53,064 bases of DNA from CAZPGL01 sp964586175 (GTDB lineage: Bacteria > Actinomycetota > Acidimicrobiia > Acidimicrobiales > MedAcidi-G1): assembly GCA_964586175.1 (NCBI GenBank), contig CAZPGL010000011.1:1-53064 (forward strand). The letters run 5' to 3'. Of the stretch, positions 29,590-36,458 are shown one piece after another. Every line of letters begins with the position of its first letter. Position 1 is the first letter of the stretch. The notes below the pieces were generated by a model. The model had not been told where the DNA came from. It ran no database searches and saw only the letters and a program-made list of their open reading frames with translations. Made by a program: the position numbers and the translations under genes.

Positions 29590-30272
29590 GCACCGTCACC
29601 GCACCCGACGGCGTGACCATCGCCTGCTCTCTCCGGGGGGAGGGCCGACGGCTGGTGTGCACCACCGGCTGGGCGAACGACTCGGCCGTGTGGACGGCCA
29701 TGGCCGACGACCTGGCCGCCGACCACGCCGTCACCACCTGGGACCTGCGGGGCCACGGGGCCAGCGACGCGCCGCCGCCCGGCAACTACACCCGCCAGCA
29801 CGCCCTGGGCGACCTGTCGGCGGTACTCGACGCCACCGGCCGGCCGGCGGTGCTGGTCGGCCACAGCCTGGGCGGCTACCTGTCCCTGGCCCACACCATC
29901 GACCACCCCGACGACGTGGCCGGCCTGGTGCTGGTCGCCACCGGCCCCGGCTTCCGCAAGGCCGAGGCCCGTGAACAGTGGAACGAGTCAGTGCAGGCCG
30001 CGGCCGTGAACCTGGACCAAGCCCCCGGGGTCGAGGCCATCTCCATGCACGTCGACAGCGTGGTCATCGACCGGCTGGCCGAGATCACCTGCCCGGTGCT
30101 GGTGCTGCTCGGCGAGCGGGACAGACGCTTCGCCGCCTCGGCCGCCCTTTTCGAGAAGACCCTCGACGTCCGGGACACGGTGGTCGTCCCCGACCAGGGC
30201 CACATGGTCCACGTGAAGGCCGCCGCCGAGTGCGCGTTGGCCATCCGGGAGTTCACCGCCGGACTGTCATGA
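29586..30272 (+). CDS. Alpha/beta hydrolase
   Basis: 228 aa, compact alpha/beta hydrolase. Seen: TWDLRGHGASDAPPPGNYT, nucleophile elbow VLVGHSLGGYLSLA (Ser), an acid in LLGERDRRF and the catalytic His in DQGHMVHV. It looks like a 3-oxoadipate enol-lactonase or general esterase type; the substrate is unknown. Both ends overlap neighbours by 4 bases (ATGA), so it is translated together with the epoxide hydrolase and the formylglycine-generating enzyme. Confidence 0.88.
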   Translation: MSTVTAPDGVTIACSLRGEGRRLVCTTGWANDSAVWTAMADDLAADHAVTTWDLRGHGASDAPPPGNYTRQHALGDLSAVLDATGRPAVLVGHSLGGYLSLAHTIDHPDDVAGLVLVATGPGFRKAEAREQWNESVQAAAVNLDQAPGVEAISMHVDSVVIDRLAEITCPVLVLLGERDRRFAASAALFEKTLDVRDTVVVPDQGHMVHVKAAAECALAIREFTAGLS

Positions 30273-31126
30273 CCGTCGACCCCCTGGCCCGTCTCGTCGA
30301 CCTGCCCGGGGCCACGTTCGCCATGGGCACCGACGATCCGTGGACATACCCCGGCGACGGCGAGGGCCCGGTGCGCACCGTCGAGCTGTCGCCGTACTCG
30401 ATCTCGGCCACGACGGTCACCAACGACGAATTCGCGGCGTTCGTGGAGGCCACCGGCCACACCACCACCGCCGAGGCCGAGGGCTGGTCATTCGTGTTCG
30501 CCGGCCACCTGCCCGATGACTTCGCCGAGACCCGCGGTGTGGTCGGCGCCGAGTGGTGGCGCCAGGTGTTCAGCGCCGACTGGCGGCACCCCGAGGGGCC
30601 CGACTCCTCGCTGGCCGGCCGGGACGACCACCCGGTGGTGCACGTCTCGTGGTTCGACGCCGCCGCCTTCGCGACCTGGGCCGGGGCCCGGCTGCCGACC
30701 GAGGCCGAATGGGAGCATGCGGCCCGCGGCGGCCTCGAGGGGGCCCGCCTTCCCTGGGGTGACGACCTGGTGGTCGACGGCGGGCACCGGTGCAACATCT
30801 GGACCGGCACCTTCCCCACCGAGGACACCGCCGAGGACGGTTGGGCCGGCACCTGTCCGGTCGGCGCCTTCGCCCCCAACGGCTTCGGGCTCCACAACTG
30901 CTCGGGCAACGTGTGGGAATGGTGCACCGACTGGTTCACCACCACCCACCCCGGCGAACGGCCGCTGGTCGACCCGCCGGGGCCGGCGTTCGGTACCCAC
31001 CGGGTGGTCAAGGGCGGGTCGTTCCTGTGCCACGACTCGTACTGCCACCGTTACCGGGTGGGCGCCCGGTCAGCCACCACCCCGGACAGCACCACCGGCC
31101 ACCAGGGCTTCCGCTTGGCCCGCTGA
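30269..31126 (+). CDS. Formylglycine-generating enzyme (sulfatase-activating, FGE-sulfatase domain)
   Basis: 285 aa. Seen: FAMGTDDPWTYPGDGEGPVR, VTNDEFAAFV, HPVVHVSWFDAAAFATWAGARLPTEAEWEHAARGG, GNVWEWCTDW, and the decisive GGSFLCHDSYCHRYR with C254 and C259, the Cys pair (C272/C277 in Streptomyces) that binds copper and oxidises a sulfatase Cys to formylglycine with O2. This separates it from non-catalytic SUMF1-like proteins. No sulfatase gene lies in the window, so its substrate must be elsewhere. Starts at ATG 30269 overlapping the hydrolase stop. Confidence 0.93.
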   Translation: MTVDPLARLVDLPGATFAMGTDDPWTYPGDGEGPVRTVELSPYSISATTVTNDEFAAFVEATGHTTTAEAEGWSFVFAGHLPDDFAETRGVVGAEWWRQVFSADWRHPEGPDSSLAGRDDHPVVHVSWFDAAAFATWAGARLPTEAEWEHAARGGLEGARLPWGDDLVVDGGHRCNIWTGTFPTEDTAEDGWAGTCPVGAFAPNGFGLHNCSGNVWEWCTDWFTTTHPGERPLVDPPGPAFGTHRVVKGGSFLCHDSYCHRYRVGARSATTPDSTTGHQGFRLAR

Positions 31127-31157
31127 GCACGGAAAGGCCGCACCGCCTCCGCCCCCG

Positions 31158-31163
31158 TAGCCT
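31158..31163 (+). promoter_or_regulatory. -10 box TAGCCT for dus-maf, leaderless type
   Basis: TAGCCT is followed by six G and then ATG 31170. The G run could also serve as a Shine-Dalgarno but touches the start codon, so a leaderless transcript is the simpler reading. Confidence 0.5.
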
Positions 31164-31169
31164 GGGGGG

Positions 31170-32360
31170 ATGGGCCTGCGCACCGCCATCAACGCCGACG
31201 TCCCCGTCGCCGCACCAGGTGAGTTCGCCGCGCCGCGTATCGGGCCTATCGAGGTGTGGCCGCCCGTCGTGTTGGCGCCGATGGCCGGAGTCACCAACGC
31301 CCCGTTCCGCACCCTGTGCCGGGAGCACGGCGCCGGCCTCTACGTCAGCGAGATGATCACCGCCCGGGGCCTGGCCGACGGCCACCTGAAAGCCCACCAC
31401 CGCAGCCACTTCGCCCCCGACGAGACCCCCCGCAGCATCCAGTTGTACGGCACCGATCCGCACAGCGTCGACCGGGCGGTGCGTCTGCTCGTCGACGGCG
31501 ACCGCGTCGACCACGTCGACCTCAACTTCGGCTGCCCGATGCCAAAGGTGACCCGGAAGGGCGGCGGGGCGGCCATTCCGCTCAAGCCCCGCCTGCTGGC
31601 GGCCATCGTCGGCGCCGCGGTGGACGCTGCGGACGACGTGCCGGTGACGGTCAAGTTCCGCATCGGCACCGACGACGGCCACCGCACGTTCCTCGACACC
31701 GGCCGCATCGCCGAGGACCTGGGCGCCGCCTCGGTGGCCCTGCACGCCCGCACCGCCGAACAGCTCTACTCAGGCCAGGCCGACTGGTCTGCGGTGGCCG
31801 CCCTCAAGGAGGCCGTGACGTCGATTCCGGTCTTCGGCAACGGCGACGTGTGGGAACCGTGGGACGCCCTGCGGCTCATGCGGGCCACCGGATGTGACGG
31901 CGTGGTCGTCGGCCGGGGTTGTCTGGGCCGGCCGTGGCTGTTCGGCGATCTGGCTGCGGTGTTCGGGCCGACCCCGGGCTCCGGTGGCACCGAGCCGGCC
32001 GACCCGCCGAACCTGGCTGAGGTAACGGCCACCATGCTGCGCCACGCCACCCTCCTCGTCGACTGGGCCGGACCCCACGGCATCAAGGACTTCCGCAAGC
32101 ACACCGCCTGGTACCTGAAGGGCTACGCCACCGGGCCGGCGGCCCGCCGGGACCTGCAGACCATCGACTCGGTCGCCGACCTGGCGGACCGGCTGGCCGG
32201 CCTCGACCATGCCCTGACCCTGGAGCCCGACTCGCTGCGTATCCCCCGCAGCCACCGCAACGGCCCGAAGCGGGTGGTGCTGCCCGAGGGCTGGCTGGAC
32301 GACCCCGACGACGCCACCCCGCCTCCTGCCGAGGCCGAGGTGCTGGTGTCCGGTGGCTGA
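31170..32360 (+). CDS. tRNA-dihydrouridine synthase (Dus family)
   Basis: 396 aa FMN enzyme that reduces uridines in the tRNA D-loop. Seen: VVLAPMAGVTNAPFRTLC, ETPRSIQLYG, the active-site DLNFGCPMPKVTRKGGGAA with the catalytic Cys, VTVKFRIG, LHARTAEQLYSGQADW and VFGNGDVWEPWDA/GRGCLGRPW. Order and motifs fit DusB-type enzymes. The C-terminal ~60 residues (SLRIPRSHRNGPKRV) are an actinobacterial extension. Overlaps maf by 8 bases. Confidence 0.94.
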   Translation: MGLRTAINADVPVAAPGEFAAPRIGPIEVWPPVVLAPMAGVTNAPFRTLCREHGAGLYVSEMITARGLADGHLKAHHRSHFAPDETPRSIQLYGTDPHSVDRAVRLLVDGDRVDHVDLNFGCPMPKVTRKGGGAAIPLKPRLLAAIVGAAVDAADDVPVTVKFRIGTDDGHRTFLDTGRIAEDLGAASVALHARTAEQLYSGQADWSAVAALKEAVTSIPVFGNGDVWEPWDALRLMRATGCDGVVVGRGCLGRPWLFGDLAAVFGPTPGSGGTEPADPPNLAEVTATMLRHATLLVDWAGPHGIKDFRKHTAWYLKGYATGPAARRDLQTIDSVADLADRLAGLDHALTLEPDSLRIPRSHRNGPKRVVLPEGWLDDPDDATPPPAEAEVLVSGG

Positions 32361-32943
32361 CCGGCCCCGTCTGATCCTGGCCTCGGGGTCGCCCCGACGG
32401 CTGGACCTGTTGCGGGCCCGGGGCATCGAACCCGAGGTGCGGGTGCCCGACGTCGACGAGTCGATCCTGCCCAACGAAACCCCCACGATGCTGGTGACCC
32501 GGCTGGCCGTCGACAAGTTGCGGGCCGTGGTCGGCCCCGGCGAGATCGGCCTGGCCGCCGACACGGTGGTGGTGGTCGACGACGACATCCTGGGAAAGCC
32601 AGTCGACGCCGACGAGGCGGCGACCATGCTGCGCCGGCTGTCGGGCCGCAGCCACACCGTGGTCGGCGGGCTGGCCGCCCGGGTCGGCGCCAACGAGGCG
32701 TCGGCGTCGCTGTCCACCGCAGTGACGTTCCGCGACCTCGCCGACGATGAGATCGCCGCCTACGTGGTGTCCGGTGAGCCGATGGACAAGGCCGGGGCCT
32801 ACGCCATCCAGGGCGGCGGGGCGGCGTTCGTCACCGAGGTGGCCGGTGACCACGACAACGTGGTCGGCCTGTCGGTCGGCGGAGCCTTGGAGTTGCTGGG
32901 CGTGCTCGGGGTCCGGCCCCCGTTCGCCCCCGGGCGGCCCTGA
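32353..32943 (+). CDS. maf: Maf-like nucleoside triphosphate pyrophosphatase
   Basis: 196 aa house-cleaning pyrophosphatase of the Maf/YhdE/YceF family, hydrolysing modified or canonical NTPs (dTTP, UTP, m7GTP depending on subgroup). Seen: ILASGSPRRLDLL (nucleotide-binding SxSPRR), VDES, LAADTVV and KAGAYAIQGGGAAFV. GTG 32353 is the start that places SPRR near residue 12 as usual and overlaps the dus end by 8 bases. Confidence 0.92.
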   Translation: MADRPRLILASGSPRRLDLLRARGIEPEVRVPDVDESILPNETPTMLVTRLAVDKLRAVVGPGEIGLAADTVVVVDDDILGKPVDADEAATMLRRLSGRSHTVVGGLAARVGANEASASLSTAVTFRDLADDEIAAYVVSGEPMDKAGAYAIQGGGAAFVTEVAGDHDNVVGLSVGGALELLGVLGVRPPFAPGRP

Positions 32944-32990
32944 CCTCGACCTGCCAGATCGGTCGCTCCCATCGACAATCGAGAGCGGAC

Positions 32991-33443
32991 ATGGACCGAA
33001 CGCGGCACCTGGTCGGCGCCGGGAACTCGGGCACTGACGACTCACCGGATACGACGCTCCCGCCTGGCGCCCTCTACACCCATGCAGACCATGGACCGTG
33101 GGCGACGGACGAGACACCGCCGGTCATCAAGAGTCGGGTCGTGCCGCTCTGGCTTCCAACCGCTGCTCCTGATGGACCGGTCGCCACGGTCCGCGTCATG
33201 GTCAACGGCTGGTCCGTCTCGGAGGAGATCCGGGTCCACGTCGAATTCTCCAGCGACCTCGGCCCACAGACGTTGCAACTGCTCACTGTCTCCTCATTCG
33301 ACGGTGAGCCGATCACCGGCGTCGACGGCGAGTACGTCGCTCGGTGGCTGTCGGAAGGCGACAGCTACAGGATGTCCGCCTCTCTCGACAAGGACGAGGC
33401 GATCCGCTGGCTGGAGACCTGGGAACGGTGGGAGATCGAATGA
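32991..33443 (+). CDS. Hypothetical protein
   Basis: 150 aa, no family recognised, no signal peptide or membrane segment. The middle (TVRVMVNGWSVSEEIRVHVEF...LQLLTVSSFDGEPI) looks like two beta strands and the end (LDKDEAIRWLETWERWEIE) like an amphipathic helix. GAGAGCGGAC before ATG 32991 is a passable ribosome site. Codon third positions are clearly less GC-rich than in the neighbours (act, gat, cca, gct, tca occur), so recent acquisition or a less constrained gene is possible. It ends 3 bp before the convergent permease gene. A non-coding reading cannot be excluded. Confidence 0.6.
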   Translation: MDRTRHLVGAGNSGTDDSPDTTLPPGALYTHADHGPWATDETPPVIKSRVVPLWLPTAAPDGPVATVRVMVNGWSVSEEIRVHVEFSSDLGPQTLQLLTVSSFDGEPITGVDGEYVARWLSEGDSYRMSASLDKDEAIRWLETWERWEIE

Positions 33444-33446
33444 CGG

Positions 33447-34223
33447 TCAGCGGCCGTCGGGCCGGATGAACCGCTGGTCGGAGGTCACGAAGCGGCGGGC
33501 CCCGGCCAGCACCACGACCAGACCGGTCACCGCGGCCGACCCGAGGATCAGGAACAGGATGGCCGCCTGGACGAGGGCGGCGTCAAGCGGGTCGACCCCG
33601 GCCAGGATCATGCCGGTCAACGCCCCGGGCAGGAACACCATGCCCACCGAGCGGGTCGTCTCGATCTGGGGGCGCAGGGCCAGGCGCAGCGTGTCGGCCG
33701 TGAGTTCACGGACGGCCCGGTGACGGTCGAACCCGAGGGCCAGCATGGCTTCGACCTCACCGCGGCGCTCGGCGAAGGCGTCGACCAACCGGGTGGCCGC
33801 CACGACCACCACCCGCAACGAGTTGCCGACCACCATGCCGGCGATGGGCACCAGCACCCGGGCGTCGTGGGGCAGCAAACCGAAGCCGAACACCACAGCC
33901 AGCGACACCCCGAGACCCGCCGTGTAGCCGACCGCCGTGGTGACGGCCAGACCGGGCAGCCGAGGCTCGCGTCGCCGAGCCACCAGGGCGGCCGCCGGCA
34001 CCATGGCCGCCACCCAGGCCCAGGCCCACAGGATCGACACGTCGTCGTCGAAAAGCAGGGTCAGGGCCCAGCCGGCCAGCACCAGTTGGCCCACGGCCCG
34101 TGCCGTGGCGACCAGGAGATCCCGTTCCAGGCCCAATCGGCGGCCCAACGAGATGCCGGCCACCACGGCGACCAGCAACAGGGAGGCGGCCAGGCCGGCC
34201 CAGCCGATGGCGACGTCGGTCAT
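33447..34223 (-). CDS. fetB: FetB-like (UPF0014) ABC transporter permease, putative iron export
   Basis: 258 aa, about seven membrane segments. Seen against E. coli FetB: LERDLLVATARAVGQLVLAGWAL, VLVPIAGMVVGNSLR, VEAMLALGFDRHRAV, and SVGMVFLPGALTGMILAGVDPLDAALVQAAILF. FetAB is reported to export iron and protect against oxidative stress (family knowledge). No fetA-type ATPase is adjacent; the nearest ATPase is the divergently transcribed FbpC. ATG 34223 is preferred over a longer frame because a TACCGT box ends 7 bases upstream. Confidence 0.82.
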   Translation of the reverse strand: MTDVAIGWAGLAASLLLVAVVAGISLGRRLGLERDLLVATARAVGQLVLAGWALTLLFDDDVSILWAWAWVAAMVPAAALVARRREPRLPGLAVTTAVGYTAGLGVSLAVVFGFGLLPHDARVLVPIAGMVVGNSLRVVVVAATRLVDAFAERRGEVEAMLALGFDRHRAVRELTADTLRLALRPQIETTRSVGMVFLPGALTGMILAGVDPLDAALVQAAILFLILGSAAVTGLVVVLAGARRFVTSDQRFIRPDGR

Positions 34224-34230
34224 TGACGGC

Positions 34231-34236
34231 ACGGTA
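34231..34236 (-). promoter_or_regulatory. -10 box TACCGT for fetB, leaderless type
   Basis: TACCGT on the minus strand ends 7 bases before ATG 34223. The divergent fbpC box is 45 bp away on the other strand, so both promoters share a 70-bp intergenic region. Confidence 0.45.
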
Positions 34237-34280
34237 GCCAGCCCAGGGTCACCCCTTTGGCATGGAAGGCCAACCACCTC

Positions 34281-34286
34281 TAGCCT
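34281..34286 (+). promoter_or_regulatory. -10 box TAGCCT for fbpC with -35 TTGGCA
   Basis: TAGCCT is preceded, 18 bases upstream, by TTGGCA (34257-34262) and followed after 7 bases by GTG 34294. The predicted transcription start is therefore at the start codon and inside the candidate iron-regulator site. Confidence 0.55.
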
Positions 34287-34302
34287 GTTAGGTGTGGTGA
34301 AC
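34287..34302 (+). promoter_or_regulatory. Candidate DtxR/IdeR operator at fbpC
   Basis: GTTAGGTGTGGTGAAC, first of three related 16-mers in this locus. It begins directly after the -10 box and covers the start codon of fbpC. Compared with the IdeR consensus core TTAGGTTAGGCTAACCTAA, the left half and the later AAC agree; the right arm is poor. Confidence 0.5.
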
Positions 34303-35358
34303 ATTTTCAGGTCTGCGCCGGCCTCTCCGGCGGACGACGACCCGACGACGGGGCTCGAGGTCGACGGAGTGTCGTTCGCCTACAACGACCACCTCGTACT
34401 CGACGACGTGAGTCTCGACGTCGCCTCCGGAGAGATTCTTGCGCTCCTCGGCCCATCGGGTTGTGGCAAGACCACCCTTCTTCGCAGCATTGCCGGGCTG
34501 GACCGGCCCCGGACCGGCTCCATCCGCCTCGGTGGTCGGACCCTCACCGACCACCGGACGTCGGTGAGTCCGGAGCGCCGCCGCATCGGCATGGTCTTTC
34601 AGGATGGGGCCCTGTTCCCTCACCTCACGGTGCGTCGAAACGTCGCCTACGGGTTGCCTCTCGCCGATCGTCGTTCCACCCGGGTGGATGAGACGCTTGA
34701 ACTCGTGGGCCTGGGGAAGCTGGCCGACCGAATGCCAGGCACGCTGTCGGGCGGCCAGCAGCAGCGGGTGGCCGTGGCTCGGGCGCTGGCTCCACAGCCC
34801 ACCATGTTGCTGCTCGATGAGCCGTTTTCCGGTCTCGACACGGCACTCAGGGTCAGCGTCCGAACCGAGATCCACCGGTTGTTGGCCGATCTGGGGATCA
34901 CGACGGTGTTCGTCACCCACGACCAGGAGGAGGCATTCGTGCTCGGCGACCGGGTGGCCGTGCTCCACGAGGGCCGCATGGCTCAGATCGGAACCCCCGA
35001 CGACCTCTACCGCCGGCCAGCCAACCCGTGGGTCGCCACCTTCGTCGGCGACGCCAACTTGTTCGCCAGCGTCGCGCATGATGGTGGCTGCGTCACCCCG
35101 GTCGGCGTGGTGCCGCTGGCCACGGCCACCGAAGGGGCTGTCCAGGTGCTGGTCCGGCCTGAAGACCTGGCCATCGTCGACGGCGAGGACGCCGTCGTCG
35201 AGTTGATCGAGTACTACGGCCATGACGCCATGGCTCATCTTCGGTTCGAAGACAGGACGTCGGTCCGCGTCCGCACCCACGCCACCTCGACCCACCATCG
35301 CGGTGACCAGGTCGGCGTGACATATGTCGGATCGAATGCGGTGGCCTTCGAGGTGTGA
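34294..35358 (+). CDS. fbpC: Ferric iron ABC transporter, ATP-binding protein
   Basis: 354 aa. Seen: Walker A LLGPSGCGKTT, Q-loop MVFQDGALFPHL, signature LSGGQQQRVAVARAL, Walker B MLLLDEPFSGLD, and the switch His in VTHDQEEA. After the ATPase domain is a TOBE-like C-terminal part (VLVRPEDLAIVD). This arrangement is that of the CUT/FbpC type of iron(III) ATPases. It powers uptake with FbpA and FbpB downstream. Start GTG 34294 or GTG 34297 (VVNIFRSAP); the promoter spacing favours 34294. Confidence 0.9.
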   Translation: MVNIFRSAPASPADDDPTTGLEVDGVSFAYNDHLVLDDVSLDVASGEILALLGPSGCGKTTLLRSIAGLDRPRTGSIRLGGRTLTDHRTSVSPERRRIGMVFQDGALFPHLTVRRNVAYGLPLADRRSTRVDETLELVGLGKLADRMPGTLSGGQQQRVAVARALAPQPTMLLLDEPFSGLDTALRVSVRTEIHRLLADLGITTVFVTHDQEEAFVLGDRVAVLHEGRMAQIGTPDDLYRRPANPWVATFVGDANLFASVAHDGGCVTPVGVVPLATATEGAVQVLVRPEDLAIVDGEDAVVELIEYYGHDAMAHLRFEDRTSVRVRTHATSTHHRGDQVGVTYVGSNAVAFEV

Positions 35359-35374
35359 TCACCACACAGATGTT

Positions 35375-35390
35375 GTTAGGTTCCCTTTAC
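35375..35390 (+). promoter_or_regulatory. Candidate DtxR/IdeR operator ahead of fbpA
   Basis: GTTAGGTTCCCTTTAC lies between the fbpC stop and fbpA, 33 bases before ATG 35423. It shares GTTAGG and the final AC with the fbpC and dtxR-gene sites, and its right arm gives a GTAAAG inverted half. It suggests that fbpAB has its own iron-controlled promoter or attenuation in addition to fbpC read-through. Confidence 0.5.
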
Positions 35391-35422
35391 ACCCGTTGAC
35401 TCTCCTCGAACGAAAAGCCCAC

Positions 35423-36451
35423 ATGCCCTTTCAGATCCATTCCCTGGTCACCAGCGCGCTCCTGAGCGTCGGCCTGATCGCCGGCCTCACATCCTGTGGC
35501 AGCGACGACAGCGATCGTTCGATCACCGTGTACTCGGGACGTAGCGAGAAGCTGGTCGGACCGATCTTCGAGACCTTCGAAACCGCGACCGGTGTCGACC
35601 TCGATGTCCGATACGGATCGTCCAACGACCTGGCTCTCGTACTGTCCGCCGAAGGCGACAAGACCACAGCCGACGTGTTCCTCTCCCGCAGCCCCGGCCC
35701 CGTCGGCTACCTCGACGACCTGGGCATGCTGAGCGAACTCTCCAGCGAGGTACTCGACCGGGTGTCGATCGACCATCGCTCACCCGAGGGCCGCTGGGTC
35801 GGCTTCGCCGGCCGGGGCCGTGTCCTCGTTTACAACACCGACGAAACCGACGAGACCGACCTACCAGACTCGGTGTTCGATCTCACCGGCCCTGAGTACG
35901 AAGGCCGGGTCGCCATCCCCGGCAGCAACTCGTCGTTCCAGGACTGGTTCACCGTGTTCCGTCTCCGCAACGGCGACGACGTCGCCATCCAGTGGCTGGA
36001 GGACATGGTCGCCAACAACTCTCGCTTCTACCCCAAGAATGGCGCCATCGTGGAAGCCGTGGGTCGCAACGAGATCCAATTCGGCCTCGTCAACCACTAC
36101 TACAACTTCCAGAAAGTGGCGACCAATGGCGACGCTCAACGTTCGGCGAACCACGGCTTCGCACCGGGAGACGACGGCGGCCTGATGATCATCGCCACCG
36201 CCGCCGTGGTGGCCCAGAGCGACAACCAGGACCTCGGCCAGCAACTGGTCGCCTACCTGCTCAGCGCGGAACAGCAGAACTACCTGACCGAGACGGTCTA
36301 CGAATACCCGTTGGCCGTCGACGTGTCTCCGAACGCCGCCCTGCCGCCGATTCCCGTCGACACCGTCGGAGCGATCGACATGGACGACGTGGCCGCCGAG
36401 TTCACCCGCACCATCGAAATCATCGAGGCCAGCGGGGTTCTCGACCAGTGA
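35423..36451 (+). CDS. fbpA: Ferric iron ABC transporter, substrate-binding lipoprotein
   Basis: 342 aa. Seen: a lipoprotein signal peptide with lipobox LTSC (Cys about residue 24: LIAGLTSCGS), then DRSITVYSGRSEKLVGPIFETFETATG, YGSSNDLALVL, and the iron-binding region NEIQFGLVNHYYNF with the adjacent Tyr pair characteristic of FbpA/Fut-type ferric-binding proteins. It captures Fe(III) outside the membrane and passes it to FbpB. GAAAAG (35412-35417) precedes ATG 35423. It ends 7 bp before fbpB. Confidence 0.9.
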   Translation: MPFQIHSLVTSALLSVGLIAGLTSCGSDDSDRSITVYSGRSEKLVGPIFETFETATGVDLDVRYGSSNDLALVLSAEGDKTTADVFLSRSPGPVGYLDDLGMLSELSSEVLDRVSIDHRSPEGRWVGFAGRGRVLVYNTDETDETDLPDSVFDLTGPEYEGRVAIPGSNSSFQDWFTVFRLRNGDDVAIQWLEDMVANNSRFYPKNGAIVEAVGRNEIQFGLVNHYYNFQKVATNGDAQRSANHGFAPGDDGGLMIIATAAVVAQSDNQDLGQQLVAYLLSAEQQNYLTETVYEYPLAVDVSPNAALPPIPVDTVGAIDMDDVAAEFTRTIEIIEASGVLDQ

Positions 36452-36458
36452 GACCCCG

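Noticed and set aside
30269..31126. Ergothioneine or non-catalytic SUMF1-like protein (EgtB type)
   Set aside because: The complete GGSFLCHDSYCHRYR motif with both Cys is specific for true formylglycine-generating enzymes; no DinB domain is present.
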